A stretch of DNA of 64,000 bases from Dyadobacter flavalbus (GTDB lineage Bacteria; Bacteroidota; Bacteroidia; Cytophagales; Spirosomataceae): assembly GCF_006149045.1 (NCBI RefSeq), contig NZ_VBSN01000076.1, positions 178,091 through 242,090 of the forward strand, given 5' to 3'. The notes under the pieces were generated by a model, which did no database searches, had not been told where the DNA came from, and was given only the letters and a program-made list of their open reading frames with translations. The position numbers and the translations under genes are program-made. Positions 1 to 8,909 of this stretch are shown one piece after another. Numbering within the stretch: position 1 is the stretch's first letter; every line of letters begins with the position of its first letter.

Positions 1-206
1 TGCTGGTTATCCAGATCGGGCTTGTATGGTCTGCGGAGGCGGTTAATACAGCCGTTGAAAAACTGGCAGACGTCGTTTCACCTGAATATCATCCCGGAAT
101 TAAAGTAGTAAAAGATACAGCCGCTGCCGCAGTGCTTATTCTTGCCATTTCGGCTGTCATTGTAGGCGGAATTATTTTTATCCCGAAAGTACTGCTGTTT
201 TTCTGA
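1..206 (+). CDS. dgkA: Diacylglycerol kinase / undecaprenol kinase (DgkA family), C-terminal part
   Basis: The gene runs in from outside the window; reading starts in phase at base 3 and 67 codons remain before TGA at 204-206. The visible part has the family signature E-A-V-N-T-A-V-E-K in the second membrane helix region, followed by a short loop (VSPEYHPGIKVVKD) and a conserved D-x-A-A-A-A-V segment leading into a hydrophobic last helix. DgkA-type enzymes are small trimeric inner-membrane kinases that phosphorylate diacylglycerol or, in many bacteria, undecaprenol, recycling lipid carriers for envelope synthesis. Which lipid is used cannot be told from this fragment. The start and the catalytic N-terminal helix lie outside the window. 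Confidence 0.85.
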   Translation, partial: LVIQIGLVWSAEAVNTAVEKLADVVSPEYHPGIKVVKDTAAAAVLILAISAVIVGGIIFIPKVLLFF

Positions 207-264
207 TCCGGTTATCAAATTCTCAACATTCATGCGCCTTCGGGTGAAACACTTTTAAGCTGCC

Positions 265-816
265 ATGCATCCAGAACAGGATTATCTTCAACAATTACAT
301 AGGATTCGCTGTTTTACAGCACGCTACTTCCAACTGCTGTTCAGCAGTAGGCATAGTCGCAGGCTTGCATGCATAACGGGTGCTTTTGTGTTGCTGACAA
401 CCTTCGAAAGCAGAGCTCAGCTTTCTGCTGACAGCACTTTGCAGCTTACCCGGAAATGGTACGATAAGGAAACGATTTACCTGAGAGGCGGCAACAGCTT
501 TGTAAAAAACAATGTCATTTATTCCGGCGGAAAAGCCCTGCGCAGCGAATTCATGATTTCCCCAGGCGGGCTGGAATTATACCTGAAATCAAAACGGACA
601 AGAAATATTGCTTTGTTAGTTTCACTGGCTGGTTCTGCCGGATCAATTGTTTCGCTTGTCTCAGGCAACAGGGACAATCTGCGTACATTCTTTTGGGTAT
701 CGCTGGGAACAGGAATAGTTTCCTCCGCTCTGACGATGCAGGCCAATAACCAGCGCGATCAGGCCGTCTGGCTGAGAAACCGTGATGCCATGATTTTAAT
801 GAAAGCGGAAAAGTGA
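265..816 (+). CDS. Hypothetical membrane or exported protein
   Basis: A 183-residue protein that I do not recognise. It has a long basic N-terminus followed by a hydrophobic stretch (about residues 33-50) ending in SRAQ, which looks like a signal peptide with cleavage near residue 52. Two further hydrophobic segments lie at about 112-133 and 138-157, separated by a short polar turn (GNRDNLRT). Residues 60-110 are polar and may be exported. It starts 58 bp after the DgkA-type gene and could be co-transcribed with it. The ATG at 265 is the only reasonable start, since the next upstream ATG runs into a stop. Function unknown. Confidence 0.6.
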   Translation: MHPEQDYLQQLHRIRCFTARYFQLLFSSRHSRRLACITGAFVLLTTFESRAQLSADSTLQLTRKWYDKETIYLRGGNSFVKNNVIYSGGKALRSEFMISPGGLELYLKSKRTRNIALLVSLAGSAGSIVSLVSGNRDNLRTFFWVSLGTGIVSSALTMQANNQRDQAVWLRNRDAMILMKAEK

Positions 817-962
817 TTTTGGTGAGATGTATTTTGTAAGATGTAAGAAGAGGTTGACTTTTCTTGATTTTTTACACTGCATTTAAATTGCCGTTTGCTT
901 ACAGCTAATACAATCTTGCTTTGACTGGAAAAAGGCTGTTCTTGTAATTTTCTCTGCAAAAC

Positions 963-996
963 AAAAATGCCTGCACTTTACAGCACAGGCATTTTT
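963..996. terminator. Bidirectional intrinsic terminator
   Basis: An 11-bp inverted repeat (AAAAATGCCTG at 963-973 pairs with CAGGCATTTTT at 986-996) with a 12-base loop and T-runs on both strands. It lies between the rightward gene ending at 816 and the leftward DUF2911 gene ending at 1016, so it can serve both transcripts. Confidence 0.8.
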
Positions 997-1015
997 TGCT
1001 TCGTAATTATAAAAC

Positions 1016-1519
1016 TTAAAATTTCAAGGGAACCGAAAAACCTGATTTATCCCATTGAAAATCAAGAGAATTGTTCTTAACTGTAAAAGTCAGTTTCTCC
1101 TGTGAAGACGGATAAGTCTTGTTTGGAACCGTTACTTTCAGCACATCTTTTCCTTTGATTTCTTCATATTTGTAAGCACCCCATTGGTTTCCTTCGCTGT
1201 TCAGGATAATGGTCCAGTCTTTTTCGGTTGGAATTGCAAAGAATGTGTAAGTTCCTGCTTTAACTGCCTTGCCGCCAAACATTCCGTCTTTCTTGAACGT
1301 GATTGCCGTAGCGCTGTCGGCACCGATCCGCCATACTTTTCCATAAGGTTCAAGGCTTCCGCTTCCTGCGTTACCAAAAAGCACACGTCCTCTTTTGGAT
1401 GGCTGGCCATAGGCAATGGTTACGTTTTCACCTTTTGCAGTTACTCTGGGGCTTTTTTGTGCAGATGCCCATGTAAATGCAATGAATGTAAGGAACAGCG
1501 TTAAAAATGTTGTTTTCAT
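1016..1519 (-). CDS. DUF2911 domain secreted protein
   Basis: This 167-residue protein has a clean Sec signal peptide (MKTTFLTLFLTFIAFTWASAQ, cleavage after residue about 20) followed by a single DUF2911 domain. Family hallmarks visible are the early SPR-V segment, the I-A-Y-G-Q-P-S-x-R-G-R motif, V-W-R-I-G-A-D-x-A-T near residues 63-72 and the A-G-T-Y-T-F-F-x-I-P motif. The domain is common in Bacteroidota envelope proteins and has no established biochemical function. It lies alone, ending at a bidirectional hairpin terminator and facing away from recG, with which it shares an upstream region of about 130 bp. Confidence 0.9.
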   Translation of the reverse strand: MKTTFLTLFLTFIAFTWASAQKSPRVTAKGENVTIAYGQPSKRGRVLFGNAGSGSLEPYGKVWRIGADSATAITFKKDGMFGGKAVKAGTYTFFAIPTEKDWTIILNSEGNQWGAYKYEEIKGKDVLKVTVPNKTYPSSQEKLTFTVKNNSLDFQWDKSGFSVPLKF

Positions 1520-1639
1520 AAAATAATGAATAATAAACTGGTTTTGATGAAACTGGATTTTTGCAGTAACGAATTACGCTATTGAAAAGTTGTGAAGCAA
1601 GCCTTTTCGCTTTCATTCCTGATAAGTGATTTTAGATTG

Positions 1640-1647
1640 TATATTTG
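1640..1647 (+). promoter_or_regulatory. Predicted -7 element of the recG promoter
   Basis: TATATTTG matches the Bacteroidota -7 consensus TAnnTTTG. It ends only 4 bases before the recG ATG at 1652, which would put the transcription start at or very near the start codon. No clear -33 TTTG was found at the expected spacing, so this is a motif-only call. Confidence 0.4.
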
Positions 1648-1651
1648 AATA

Positions 1652-3772
1652 ATGATTTCTGAAAACAATCCACCGGTACGTACCCGTTTTTTCGATACCA
1701 AAATCGAATTCCTGAAAGGCGTTGGCCCGCAAAAAGCGGCTTTGCTGAATCAGGAACTGAATATCTTTACATACGGAGACCTTATTCAGCATTATCCGTT
1801 CCGGCATGAGGACCGCACTGTTTTTCACAAAATCAGTGAATTGAGCGAGCAGCTTCCCGCAGCGCAGATCAAAGGAAGGCTGCGCGAAATGACAACCGTA
1901 GGCGAAGGCGGAAAAAAACGGCTGGTAGCTTATTTTACGGATGGAACGGGCATCATGGAACTGGTCTGGTTCCAGAGTATCGGATGGTATGAAAAAAGCC
2001 TGCGGCCCAACTCGGAATACATTGTTTACGGCAAGCCCGTTGCTTTCGGCGGAAGGTGGAGCATGACGCACCCCGACATTGACCTGATGACGCCGGAAAA
2101 TGAAAACGGTGGTTTCTGGCAGCCGGTTTATCCACTAACTGAAAAGCTGCGCAAACGCTTTCTGGATAGCCGTACGCTCAGCCGGATAATCCGGAATCTG
2201 CTTGAAATTGCCCATCAGCACATTCGTGAAACACTTCCTGAAAACCTTGTCCAGAAATATCGTTTGGTCTCAAAAGCAGACGCGCTCTGGAATTATCATT
2301 TGCCGCAAAGTCAGCAATGGCTTGTTCAGGCGCAGAGAAGGCTGAAATTTGAAGAGCTTTTTTACAATCAGTTCCGGCTGATCAAAAACAAGCTGCTGCA
2401 CAAAACCGAATACCCGGGCCTTGTTTTCAGTAAGAATGATCTGGTCAGGGAATTTTATGCCAATCATCTGCCATTCAGTCTAACGAATGCACAGATCAGG
2501 GTTTTGCAGGAAATTCATGAAGACCTGAAAACCGGCAAGCAGATGAACAGACTTTTGCAGGGCGATGTAGGCTCGGGAAAAACGATTGTGGCTTTCATCA
2601 CGATGCTCTTTGCACTGTCCAACGATGCGCAGGCATGTCTGATGGCACCAACCGAAATTCTTACCGATCAGCATTACATGGGCCTGAAAAAATTTGCGGA
2701 TTTGCTCGGGATCAATCTCGGAAAACTGACGGGATCAACGAAGAAAAAAGATAGAGAAGTAATTCATCAGCAGCTGCTGGACGGTTCCATGCAGGTTTTG
2801 GTCGGAACGCATGCGCTGATCGAAGACATCGTGCAGTTTAAAAATCTGGGGCTGTGCATTATTGATGAACAACACCGCTTCGGCGTCGCGCAACGGGCAA
2901 AATTATGGGCTAAAAACCCGCGTATCAACCCGCACATGCTTGTGATGACCGCAACGCCTATTCCGAGAACACTTGCGATGACGCTTTACGGGGATCTGGA
3001 TATTTCAGCCATTGATGAGTTGCCGGCAGGACGAAAGCCAATCAAAACGGTGCATCGATATGACGCACACCGCGCCTCTGTTTTCGGGTTCCTGAAAGAT
3101 GAAATTGCCAAAGGAAGACAGATTTACATGGTTTATCCGCTGATCGAAGAATCTGAAAAGATGGACCTTAAGGATTTGATGGATGGGTATGAAAGCGTTT
3201 CAAGGTCTTTTCCGGATGTTCCGCTGAGTATTCTGCACGGCAAGATGAAGTCAAAGGATAAAGATTACGAAATGGCGCGTTTTGTTAGTCAGGAAACAAA
3301 AATTATGGTCGCAACTACGGTTATTGAAGTAGGCGTAAACGTTCCCAATGCATCTGTAATGGTCATCGAAAATGCGGAAAGATTCGGTTTGTCGCAGCTT
3401 CACCAGTTGCGCGGAAGGGTAGGGCGCGGCGCGGAGCAATCTTACTGTATCCTGATTACGGATTACAAGATAAGCAAAGACACCAAATTGCGGATTGAAA
3501 CGATGTGCCGTACCAACGACGGTTTTGAAATCGCGGAAGTGGATCTTCAGCTCAGAGGCCCGGGTGATCTTTCAGGAACGCAGCAGAGCGGCCTTGTGGA
3601 TCTGCTGGTTGCCAATCTTGCGAAGGACGGACAGATTCTGAAAGAAGCCAGGCTTTCGGCAGAAGCCATTCTTGAATCAGATCCCGAGCTGCTCCAGTCA
3701 ATTAACCAGCCTATACGCCTTCATCTGGCAAATCTGCGTAAAGAGGAAACGAACTGGAGCAGGATCAGTTAA
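1652..3772 (+). CDS. recG: ATP-dependent DNA helicase RecG
   Basis: The protein has 706 residues, close to the usual RecG length. RecG is a monomeric superfamily 2 double-strand DNA translocase that remodels stalled replication forks and branch-migrates Holliday junctions. An N-terminal wedge/OB region (about residues 10-160) is followed by the helicase core: Walker A GDVGSGKT at 304-311, the DEQH box at 405-408 (RecG-type DExH), the T-A-T-P-I-P-R-T-L motif, and the conserved QLRGRVGRG motif VI in the second RecA-like lobe. The C-terminal TRG-like element (DLQLRGPGDLSGTQQSG) is present. The ATG at 1652 gives the expected N-terminus. The gene is followed three bases later by the convergent end of the FGGY kinase gene. 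Confidence 0.97.
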   Translation: MISENNPPVRTRFFDTKIEFLKGVGPQKAALLNQELNIFTYGDLIQHYPFRHEDRTVFHKISELSEQLPAAQIKGRLREMTTVGEGGKKRLVAYFTDGTGIMELVWFQSIGWYEKSLRPNSEYIVYGKPVAFGGRWSMTHPDIDLMTPENENGGFWQPVYPLTEKLRKRFLDSRTLSRIIRNLLEIAHQHIRETLPENLVQKYRLVSKADALWNYHLPQSQQWLVQAQRRLKFEELFYNQFRLIKNKLLHKTEYPGLVFSKNDLVREFYANHLPFSLTNAQIRVLQEIHEDLKTGKQMNRLLQGDVGSGKTIVAFITMLFALSNDAQACLMAPTEILTDQHYMGLKKFADLLGINLGKLTGSTKKKDREVIHQQLLDGSMQVLVGTHALIEDIVQFKNLGLCIIDEQHRFGVAQRAKLWAKNPRINPHMLVMTATPIPRTLAMTLYGDLDISAIDELPAGRKPIKTVHRYDAHRASVFGFLKDEIAKGRQIYMVYPLIEESEKMDLKDLMDGYESVSRSFPDVPLSILHGKMKSKDKDYEMARFVSQETKIMVATTVIEVGVNVPNASVMVIENAERFGLSQLHQLRGRVGRGAEQSYCILITDYKISKDTKLRIETMCRTNDGFEIAEVDLQLRGPGDLSGTQQSGLVDLLVANLAKDGQILKEARLSAEAILESDPELLQSINQPIRLHLANLRKEETNWSRIS

Positions 3773-3775
3773 CGG

Positions 3776-5119
3776 TTATGCCTTGATTTCCCTGTTGTCA
3801 TTTAAAAACTCAAAGTTCTGCGGACGCGTAACATGCAGCGCAGCACCAAGCGAAGTCGCATACGGAAGGTCTGTGGCATGTACGGTATGGTTCGGGAAAT
3901 TGCGTGCAATCAGTCTTGTGAATATTTCATTTCTGGCAAATCCGCCGTCAATGTAAATAGCTTGTACGTCATTTACGCCGACAAGTTCCAGTGAAACAGA
4001 AAGCATATCCGTCAGTCCTTTTAATAAATGATGGTATGCAGCATCTGCGGAAGCAAAAGCACTTACCTGCCATTCCATCGGGCTTGGTTCCGGGAACGGC
4101 CCGTTGCCTGTCATGCAGGCAGGATAAAACTTGGGCGTATCCGCTTTCAGAATTTCATCGTCAAACTTAACACTTTTATAAAAATCCGGTGCGACACGGA
4201 AATACTCTGCAATGCGAGTTACCTGATAATCGTGCTCCCTTCCAAGGAAAAGCCGCGATGCCGTAACGCCGCTGCCTTCGGGCGTAAGGTAATTCATGCA
4301 ATCCCGTTCGAGCTGGTAAGAAGTTAAAGGCTTGGAAGTAAAGGAATTGAAATTGATACACCAGGTTCCGGTTGAAAGCAGCACAAACGGCTTTTTAACA
4401 GCCATACGGTATGGTATCAACGCAGCAGAGCTGTCGTGCAGACCAAATCCTGACTGGATTCCTTTGTCTCCGTTGCGGTAAATAAATGATGAGGAAGCCA
4501 GAACGGGCGCCAGTTTCTTGTGAATGCCTTCTGCTTTTACCCATTCGTGATAATCCCACATTTCAAAACTCCATAATGCCGTATGGCAGCCCAGTGAAGT
4601 GTAGTCGCTTACTTTTCTTCCGGTCAGCAGATAAAGAATGTATTGCGGCAAATGCAGCGTCATGGCGATCTGCTTGTAAATTTCCGGCTGCGTGTATTTA
4701 AGCCAGTAAAGCTGCATGCCCGAATTCAGCATGCCCATGGCGGGCGAGCCGGTCTGCAATGATATTCGGGTCGGATCGCCGTATGTACTGTAAAACTGGT
4801 TCAGCAGAGCTTCCGGGAATGGCTTCAGGTAAGAGTAAAGCGGTGTAAGCGGTTTGTGCGAAGCATCCAGGTGTACAAGGCTCGCTCCGTAGGCAGCCAC
4901 ATTCACTGCTTTGATGTCATACTCTGGATTATTCAGCAGATCGGTCCAGCGACTTTTTACCCAGTTGGTCAGAAGTTCTATGTCCTCCGTCGGGAAACCG
5001 TCTTCATCGGTCGTTTCGAGCAGCGACTCGGAGAATTCTTCTACAATCTGATACTTTTCATCAAAAAGTACGTACTTTTTATTGGTCCTGCCAATGTCAA
5101 AAACCGCTGTTAATTTCAT
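3776..5119 (-). CDS. FGGY-family carbohydrate kinase
   Basis: A 447-residue sugar kinase of the FGGY (ASKHA) fold, slightly shorter than the usual 480-500 residues. The N-terminal phosphate-binding motif is present as FDIGRTNKK (residues 7-15), the adenosine-side motif as L-S-T-G-T-W-C, and the second phosphate loop as I-D-G-G-F-A-R-N-E near residue 390. FGGY kinases phosphorylate sugars such as rhamnulose, fuculose, xylulose or glycerol; the substrate cannot be assigned here because no isomerase or aldolase sits beside it. The motif DIGRTNKK in place of the common DxGT seems usual for a Bacteroidota subgroup (from memory). It is transcribed alone, with ATG at 5119. Confidence 0.9.
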   Translation of the reverse strand: MKLTAVFDIGRTNKKYVLFDEKYQIVEEFSESLLETTDEDGFPTEDIELLTNWVKSRWTDLLNNPEYDIKAVNVAAYGASLVHLDASHKPLTPLYSYLKPFPEALLNQFYSTYGDPTRISLQTGSPAMGMLNSGMQLYWLKYTQPEIYKQIAMTLHLPQYILYLLTGRKVSDYTSLGCHTALWSFEMWDYHEWVKAEGIHKKLAPVLASSSFIYRNGDKGIQSGFGLHDSSAALIPYRMAVKKPFVLLSTGTWCINFNSFTSKPLTSYQLERDCMNYLTPEGSGVTASRLFLGREHDYQVTRIAEYFRVAPDFYKSVKFDDEILKADTPKFYPACMTGNGPFPEPSPMEWQVSAFASADAAYHHLLKGLTDMLSVSLELVGVNDVQAIYIDGGFARNEIFTRLIARNFPNHTVHATDLPYATSLGAALHVTRPQNFEFLNDNREIKA

Positions 5120-5236
5120 TAATTTAAATGCTATGCCACTTCAAACCCGGAGAATGTTTCCGTTCTTATGTGACTTACGTTAAAACGAATACCCTTACTT
5201 CTTTAACTTTCTGAATTCACCGTCAGCCCTGGATTT

Positions 5237-5932
5237 TCAGGCTGTTTTTTCAAGAACCGGTTTCAGGACTTTGGTCCAGCGCCGGTAACCTTCGTCGTTC
5301 ATATGCAAGCTGTCGCTTACGAAAATAGCCGGGTCCGGCCTTCCGTCTTTCAGCATAACAGGCCATACGTCGATATATCCGTGCCTACGGTCCTTTTTTA
5401 TATAATCCTGAATAAGCTTGTTTGCCTTGATGACATCATCCCGCTTTGCCCATCTGGAAGGGGAAGGTTTCAGTGAAACGCCGTAAAGCTGGACGTCCGG
5501 CAATTTATCGCGGATCAGTTTAACAAGCGTGACATAAGCATCCCGGACTTGTTCCGGCGTTTTTGCTTTCGAGCCAAACATATCGTTTTCGCAGTAAATT
5601 ACCACGGTTTTCGGCTTATATTTCGTGATCGTACGATCGGCATAATAAATGACTTCCGGAAAAGTGGAACCCCCAAAACCACGGTTGATAATTGGTAACG
5701 GCGCCAGATCTTTGCCGGCAGATTTCCATTTTGTAAAAGACGAACTTCCGGTCAGGACAATTCCGCCGGCCGCCGGCATCTGCTGCATATCCTGATTTTC
5801 AAATTCCCTGATCGCATTCTCTGACCTGTCAACCTTGTAATCCGGTTCCCACGGCGTACTCAGATTTGTGTAACTGGGTTTATGACAAGCATTTAGCCAG
5901 AGTAAGGCAAAAATCAAAAGGTATTTTTTCAT
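5237..5932 (-). CDS. SGNH/GDSL-family hydrolase lipoprotein
   Basis: The 231-residue product starts with a lipoprotein signal (lipobox LNAC, Cys16), so it should be anchored in the envelope. The SGNH blocks are visible: block I as LTGSSSF (residues 60-66, nucleophile probably Ser64), block II as NRGFGGS, block III as YCENDM (Asn) and block V as SDSLHMN with Asp and His near residues 207-210. Enzymes of this kind cleave esters on carbohydrates or lipids; the substrate is unknown. It lies behind the FGGY kinase in the same direction with a 117-bp gap, so co-transcription is uncertain. Confidence 0.9.
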   Translation of the reverse strand: MKKYLLIFALLWLNACHKPSYTNLSTPWEPDYKVDRSENAIREFENQDMQQMPAAGGIVLTGSSSFTKWKSAGKDLAPLPIINRGFGGSTFPEVIYYADRTITKYKPKTVVIYCENDMFGSKAKTPEQVRDAYVTLVKLIRDKLPDVQLYGVSLKPSPSRWAKRDDVIKANKLIQDYIKKDRRHGYIDVWPVMLKDGRPDPAIFVSDSLHMNDEGYRRWTKVLKPVLEKTA

Positions 5933-6019
5933 TATTCATAAAATGGATATAGCAAATAAGGCATATATGTCCACTTTTTAATGATCCCGGGCCGAAAAAT
6001 TGAAGAAACACCCAAGTTT

Positions 6020-6697
6020 TTACTCTTTCAGGAAATACCGGAAACCAAGTCCTACCGCAGGAAAATTGATAGCGGGTGCAAATTTGTAATTGAAAGTATT
6101 TGTCAGGATCGTTTCATCCGTTCCCTGCTGTGTTGATTCAAAAGCCGAATAGGATACGAAAACCGGGTTTGAAAATGCAAGCGAAGCCGTTATCCACCAT
6201 TTTTCCGACAGTTGATAATACATTCCGGCACTAAGCCCGGCCGTAAGCGCAATCGTGTGGCCTTGGGTGTTGGGAAGGTTATATTCTGAACTCGGGCCTT
6301 TTGCAAAAGTATAGCCAAGGTCTATGTTCGGTCCTGCAAATACACCCAGTTTGTTGTTGAAATGCTTGTAATATTGCCAGAAGCGGCCAATGCTAAAACC
6401 CAGACTGTTGATGCCTTTATAAGTTTCCACGTTTTCATTATTGTTGAAAACTGTTTTTCCGCCGGTTAAAGAATGGCTGAGGTTCCAGCCGCTGGCTCTT
6501 GTTTCGGATTTGAATTTTCCGGCCTGAATACTGATGTTATAATTATATCCGTTTGTGGAAGCTGTCAGATCGGGATTGTGGTTGAAAAAATCAATGCTGG
6601 CTGCACCGGAAATAAATTTTTTTCCTGCAAACTGCGCATGTATGTAGCCGGCTGTACAGAACAGCAGCATAAGGGTAAAAATGAAGATCTTTTTCAT
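6020..6697 (-). CDS. Outer-membrane beta-barrel protein (OmpW/porin-like size)
   Basis: A 225-residue protein with a Sec signal peptide (cleavage after HAQ near residue 22) and alternating hydrophobic/polar strands rich in aromatic residues and glycine. It ends in GLGFRYFLKE, which resembles a terminal beta-strand of a small outer-membrane barrel. No specific family can be named from the sequence alone. It starts 7 bp after the stop of the similar gene at 6705-7364, so the two form an operon and are probably distant paralogues made in tandem. Confidence 0.7.
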   Translation of the reverse strand: MKKIFIFTLMLLFCTAGYIHAQFAGKKFISGAASIDFFNHNPDLTASTNGYNYNISIQAGKFKSETRASGWNLSHSLTGGKTVFNNNENVETYKGINSLGFSIGRFWQYYKHFNNKLGVFAGPNIDLGYTFAKGPSSEYNLPNTQGHTIALTAGLSAGMYYQLSEKWWITASLAFSNPVFVSYSAFESTQQGTDETILTNTFNYKFAPAINFPAVGLGFRYFLKE

Positions 6698-6704
6698 AGC
6701 TGAG

Positions 6705-7364
6705 TTAGTTTGCTTTTTGAATATACCACGATGCCCTTAAAGAAAAATAGCTTGTCAGTCCGGTTGTTACAGCTGAATTAAAAGTGATGGAGTTAGTGTC
6801 GTTCATATGTCTGTACCCGATTCCCAGTGACAGTAAGTTCACATCCGCTTCCAGCGCAAACCTTGATTTGAGACGATAAGCAATGCCGGGCACAACGCTT
6901 AGCCCGGCAGCGTAACCGTTTTTAGTATACTTTTCCATTATATCGTTACTCAGCAGTGCTGACCTCAGATAAGAACCATAAACCGAAGTATTCAGGAAGG
7001 CATACCATTTTTCATTTAATGTTTTGTAATGCCGGATAAAAGGCGATAAAGTGTATGCCGCATTGATGTAACGGCGGTTCATATCCTCGTTTGGAGCCGT
7101 GTCTGTTCCTTTTAAAAAATCGAAATTTGCACCCAGGCCAAGACCCAGCATTTTATTGTTGCCGGTAAACCTGCCAAACTGAACAGAAGGACTGAAAGAT
7201 ACAGAACTGTTTCTGCTGTCAGAAAAAGCATTTTTGCCTTTTTGATGAGAGCCCTGAAAGCTCAGCGTGGCGGCACGATACCGCGTTCCCGCGGGAATTT
7301 GCGCCATTGTTTCACCTGCAAGGCAAAATATGCCGAGCAGGCCAATTAGAAGAAGTTTTTTCAT
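6705..7364 (-). CDS. Outer-membrane beta-barrel-like protein, tandem partner
   Basis: The 219-residue product has a Sec signal peptide (MKKLLLIGLLGIFCLAG..., cleavage after AQ near residue 22) and repeated amphipathic strands. It ends in F-S-L-R-A-S-W-Y-I-Q-K-A-N, consistent with a small barrel. The ATG at 7364 is chosen because the frame upstream offers only a TTG nine codons earlier and the ATG gives a normal signal peptide. It has the same general plan as the downstream gene: a signal, a strand with S-F-x-P-S-V-Q-F-G-R-F, a central strand around the N-E-K-W-Y motif, and the barrel end. Function unknown. Confidence 0.7.
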   Translation of the reverse strand: MKKLLLIGLLGIFCLAGETMAQIPAGTRYRAATLSFQGSHQKGKNAFSDSRNSSVSFSPSVQFGRFTGNNKMLGLGLGANFDFLKGTDTAPNEDMNRRYINAAYTLSPFIRHYKTLNEKWYAFLNTSVYGSYLRSALLSNDIMEKYTKNGYAAGLSVVPGIAYRLKSRFALEADVNLLSLGIGYRHMNDTNSITFNSAVTTGLTSYFSLRASWYIQKAN

Positions 7365-7452
7365 GACCGTTGTTTTAGTTGATACAAGCAAGATACAGAT
7401 GTTTAAGTAACTGTATTATTATTTAGCTTTATTTAACAAAAAATATAATAAA

Positions 7453-7476
7453 AGAGGCAGCCAATAAGCTGCCTCT
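7453..7476 (-). terminator. Intrinsic terminator of the ABC-TolC transcript
   Basis: A perfect 9-bp stem (AGAGGCAGC at 7453-7461 with GCTGCCTCT at 7468-7476) with a 6-base loop. Read on the minus strand it is followed by TTTTATTATATT. It lies 90 bp after the tolC stop codon. Confidence 0.8.
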
Positions 7477-7566
7477 AAAAATTACCGATACCAAATTTAA
7501 CCTAACTGTCTGTGCAAAACATTGGCCGGCGGTTTCCCGGCATTTATAATGCTGTATTTTTCAAGG

Positions 7567-8877
7567 TCAGAAAACGCCTTCCCAGTTTCCCTGACGATAA
7601 TATTGTAACAACCTCTGCTGCATCAGAAAACCGTATTTTGCCTGAATGGCATTTGCCTGTGCTTTGGCCAGATTGGCTTTGGCAAGTGAGTACTCAAAAA
7701 TGTTTGCGACTCCGGCGTTCAGCTTGCTTTCCACAACTGCAAAGCTGGCAGTAAGCGATTCCACCTGTCCCTGCGCCGCGGCGTATTTGTCGGCCATTGC
7801 GTTCAGGTTCAGTACGGCCAGTTCTATGGCCTGCCGCAATTGCTGGTTGGTCACATCGAGTGTGTTCTGCGCCTGCCGTTCCTGTACTTTCGCAAGTTCG
7901 ATTCTCGGGCGCGTAACCCAGCGGCCCATAATCGGAATGTTGAGGCTCAGGCTTAAAGATCCGTTTCGGGTTGCGTTCAGTTGCTTGAAGTAATCCAGGT
8001 TCGTGTTGGTGGAAGCGTAAAAAGCCCGGATATTGGTGCCCATGAATATGGAAGGATAATTTTCGGCTTTTATGGATTTTACCTGATATACAAAGCTCTG
8101 GCGGTACAGTTCGGCGCTGCGCAGTTCGGGAAACGTTTTTTGCGCATCTTCAAAAATGGCAACTGCATTGTCGGAGTGCTGCGTAGTATCTTTCGGGGCA
8201 AGCGATTCAAATTCCACATTGTCGTCGGGCGCAATGTTGATCCGCTGAAACAAGGCGAGCCGCGCCGTACGGTAATTGTTCAGTGCCGTAACCTGATCAA
8301 AACGGTCGTTGGCAAGCTGCGCCTTGATCTCGAACAACAGATTGGAGGCTGCGACGCCGGCATTCACCTGTTTTTCAACACGGTCCACCTGCTGCTGTGA
8401 AGATGCAACCTGCTGGTCCGCAGCTTCAAGCAATGACTTGGTCGCCAGCACATTTACATAACCCTGCATGAGCAGTACTGTTTGTGCATTCAGGACCGCC
8501 GTTCTGTTTTCCTCAAAGGATTCTTTCAGCAGCACACCCTGACGAATCTGGTTCTGAAGTTTAAATCCCTGAAAAACCGGAATTCTCAGCCCGGTTCCGA
8601 TGGCGTTGTAACTGTAAACCTCGTCTATATACGCATTGGTATACTGGTCAATACTGCGCCCGACGTTCAGGCTCTGGTCTGCGGCAATGTAGATCTGCGG
8701 CAATATCTGTGACCTTGTCTGCTTCAGCTGTGCCTGTGAAGCTTCGGCCTGTAAATTGCTCTGCTGATAGGTAAGGTTGTTTTTTACCAGAAGGTCCACG
8801 CATTCGGCGAGGCTCAGCGTATTCTGTGCCTTTGTAAACAGCGGCAGCAGACAGAAAAGTAAAAGTAAATGTTTCAT
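7567..8877 (-). CDS. tolC: TolC-family outer-membrane efflux protein
   Basis: This 436-residue protein has a signal peptide (MKHLLLLFCLLPLFTKAQ) and two repeats of the TolC fold: long alpha-helical segments rich in Ala, Gln, Leu and Asn, and periodic N-x-L-x-A-x-x-x-x-A patterns. It is expected to form a trimeric channel through the outer membrane for an efflux or secretion pump. The ATG at 8877 gives the typical signal peptide and an A/T-rich leader. An in-frame ATG at 8913 overlaps the stop of the upstream ABC gene by four bases (ATGA) and would add 12 residues; translational coupling through it is possible. It forms an operon with the ABC ATPase gene. Confidence 0.93.
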   Translation of the reverse strand: MKHLLLLFCLLPLFTKAQNTLSLAECVDLLVKNNLTYQQSNLQAEASQAQLKQTRSQILPQIYIAADQSLNVGRSIDQYTNAYIDEVYSYNAIGTGLRIPVFQGFKLQNQIRQGVLLKESFEENRTAVLNAQTVLLMQGYVNVLATKSLLEAADQQVASSQQQVDRVEKQVNAGVAASNLLFEIKAQLANDRFDQVTALNNYRTARLALFQRINIAPDDNVEFESLAPKDTTQHSDNAVAIFEDAQKTFPELRSAELYRQSFVYQVKSIKAENYPSIFMGTNIRAFYASTNTNLDYFKQLNATRNGSLSLSLNIPIMGRWVTRPRIELAKVQERQAQNTLDVTNQQLRQAIELAVLNLNAMADKYAAAQGQVESLTASFAVVESKLNAGVANIFEYSLAKANLAKAQANAIQAKYGFLMQQRLLQYYRQGNWEGVF

Positions 8878-8909
8878 AGCTGTTAAATTTTTTTGAAGCT
8901 CGTAGCGTC

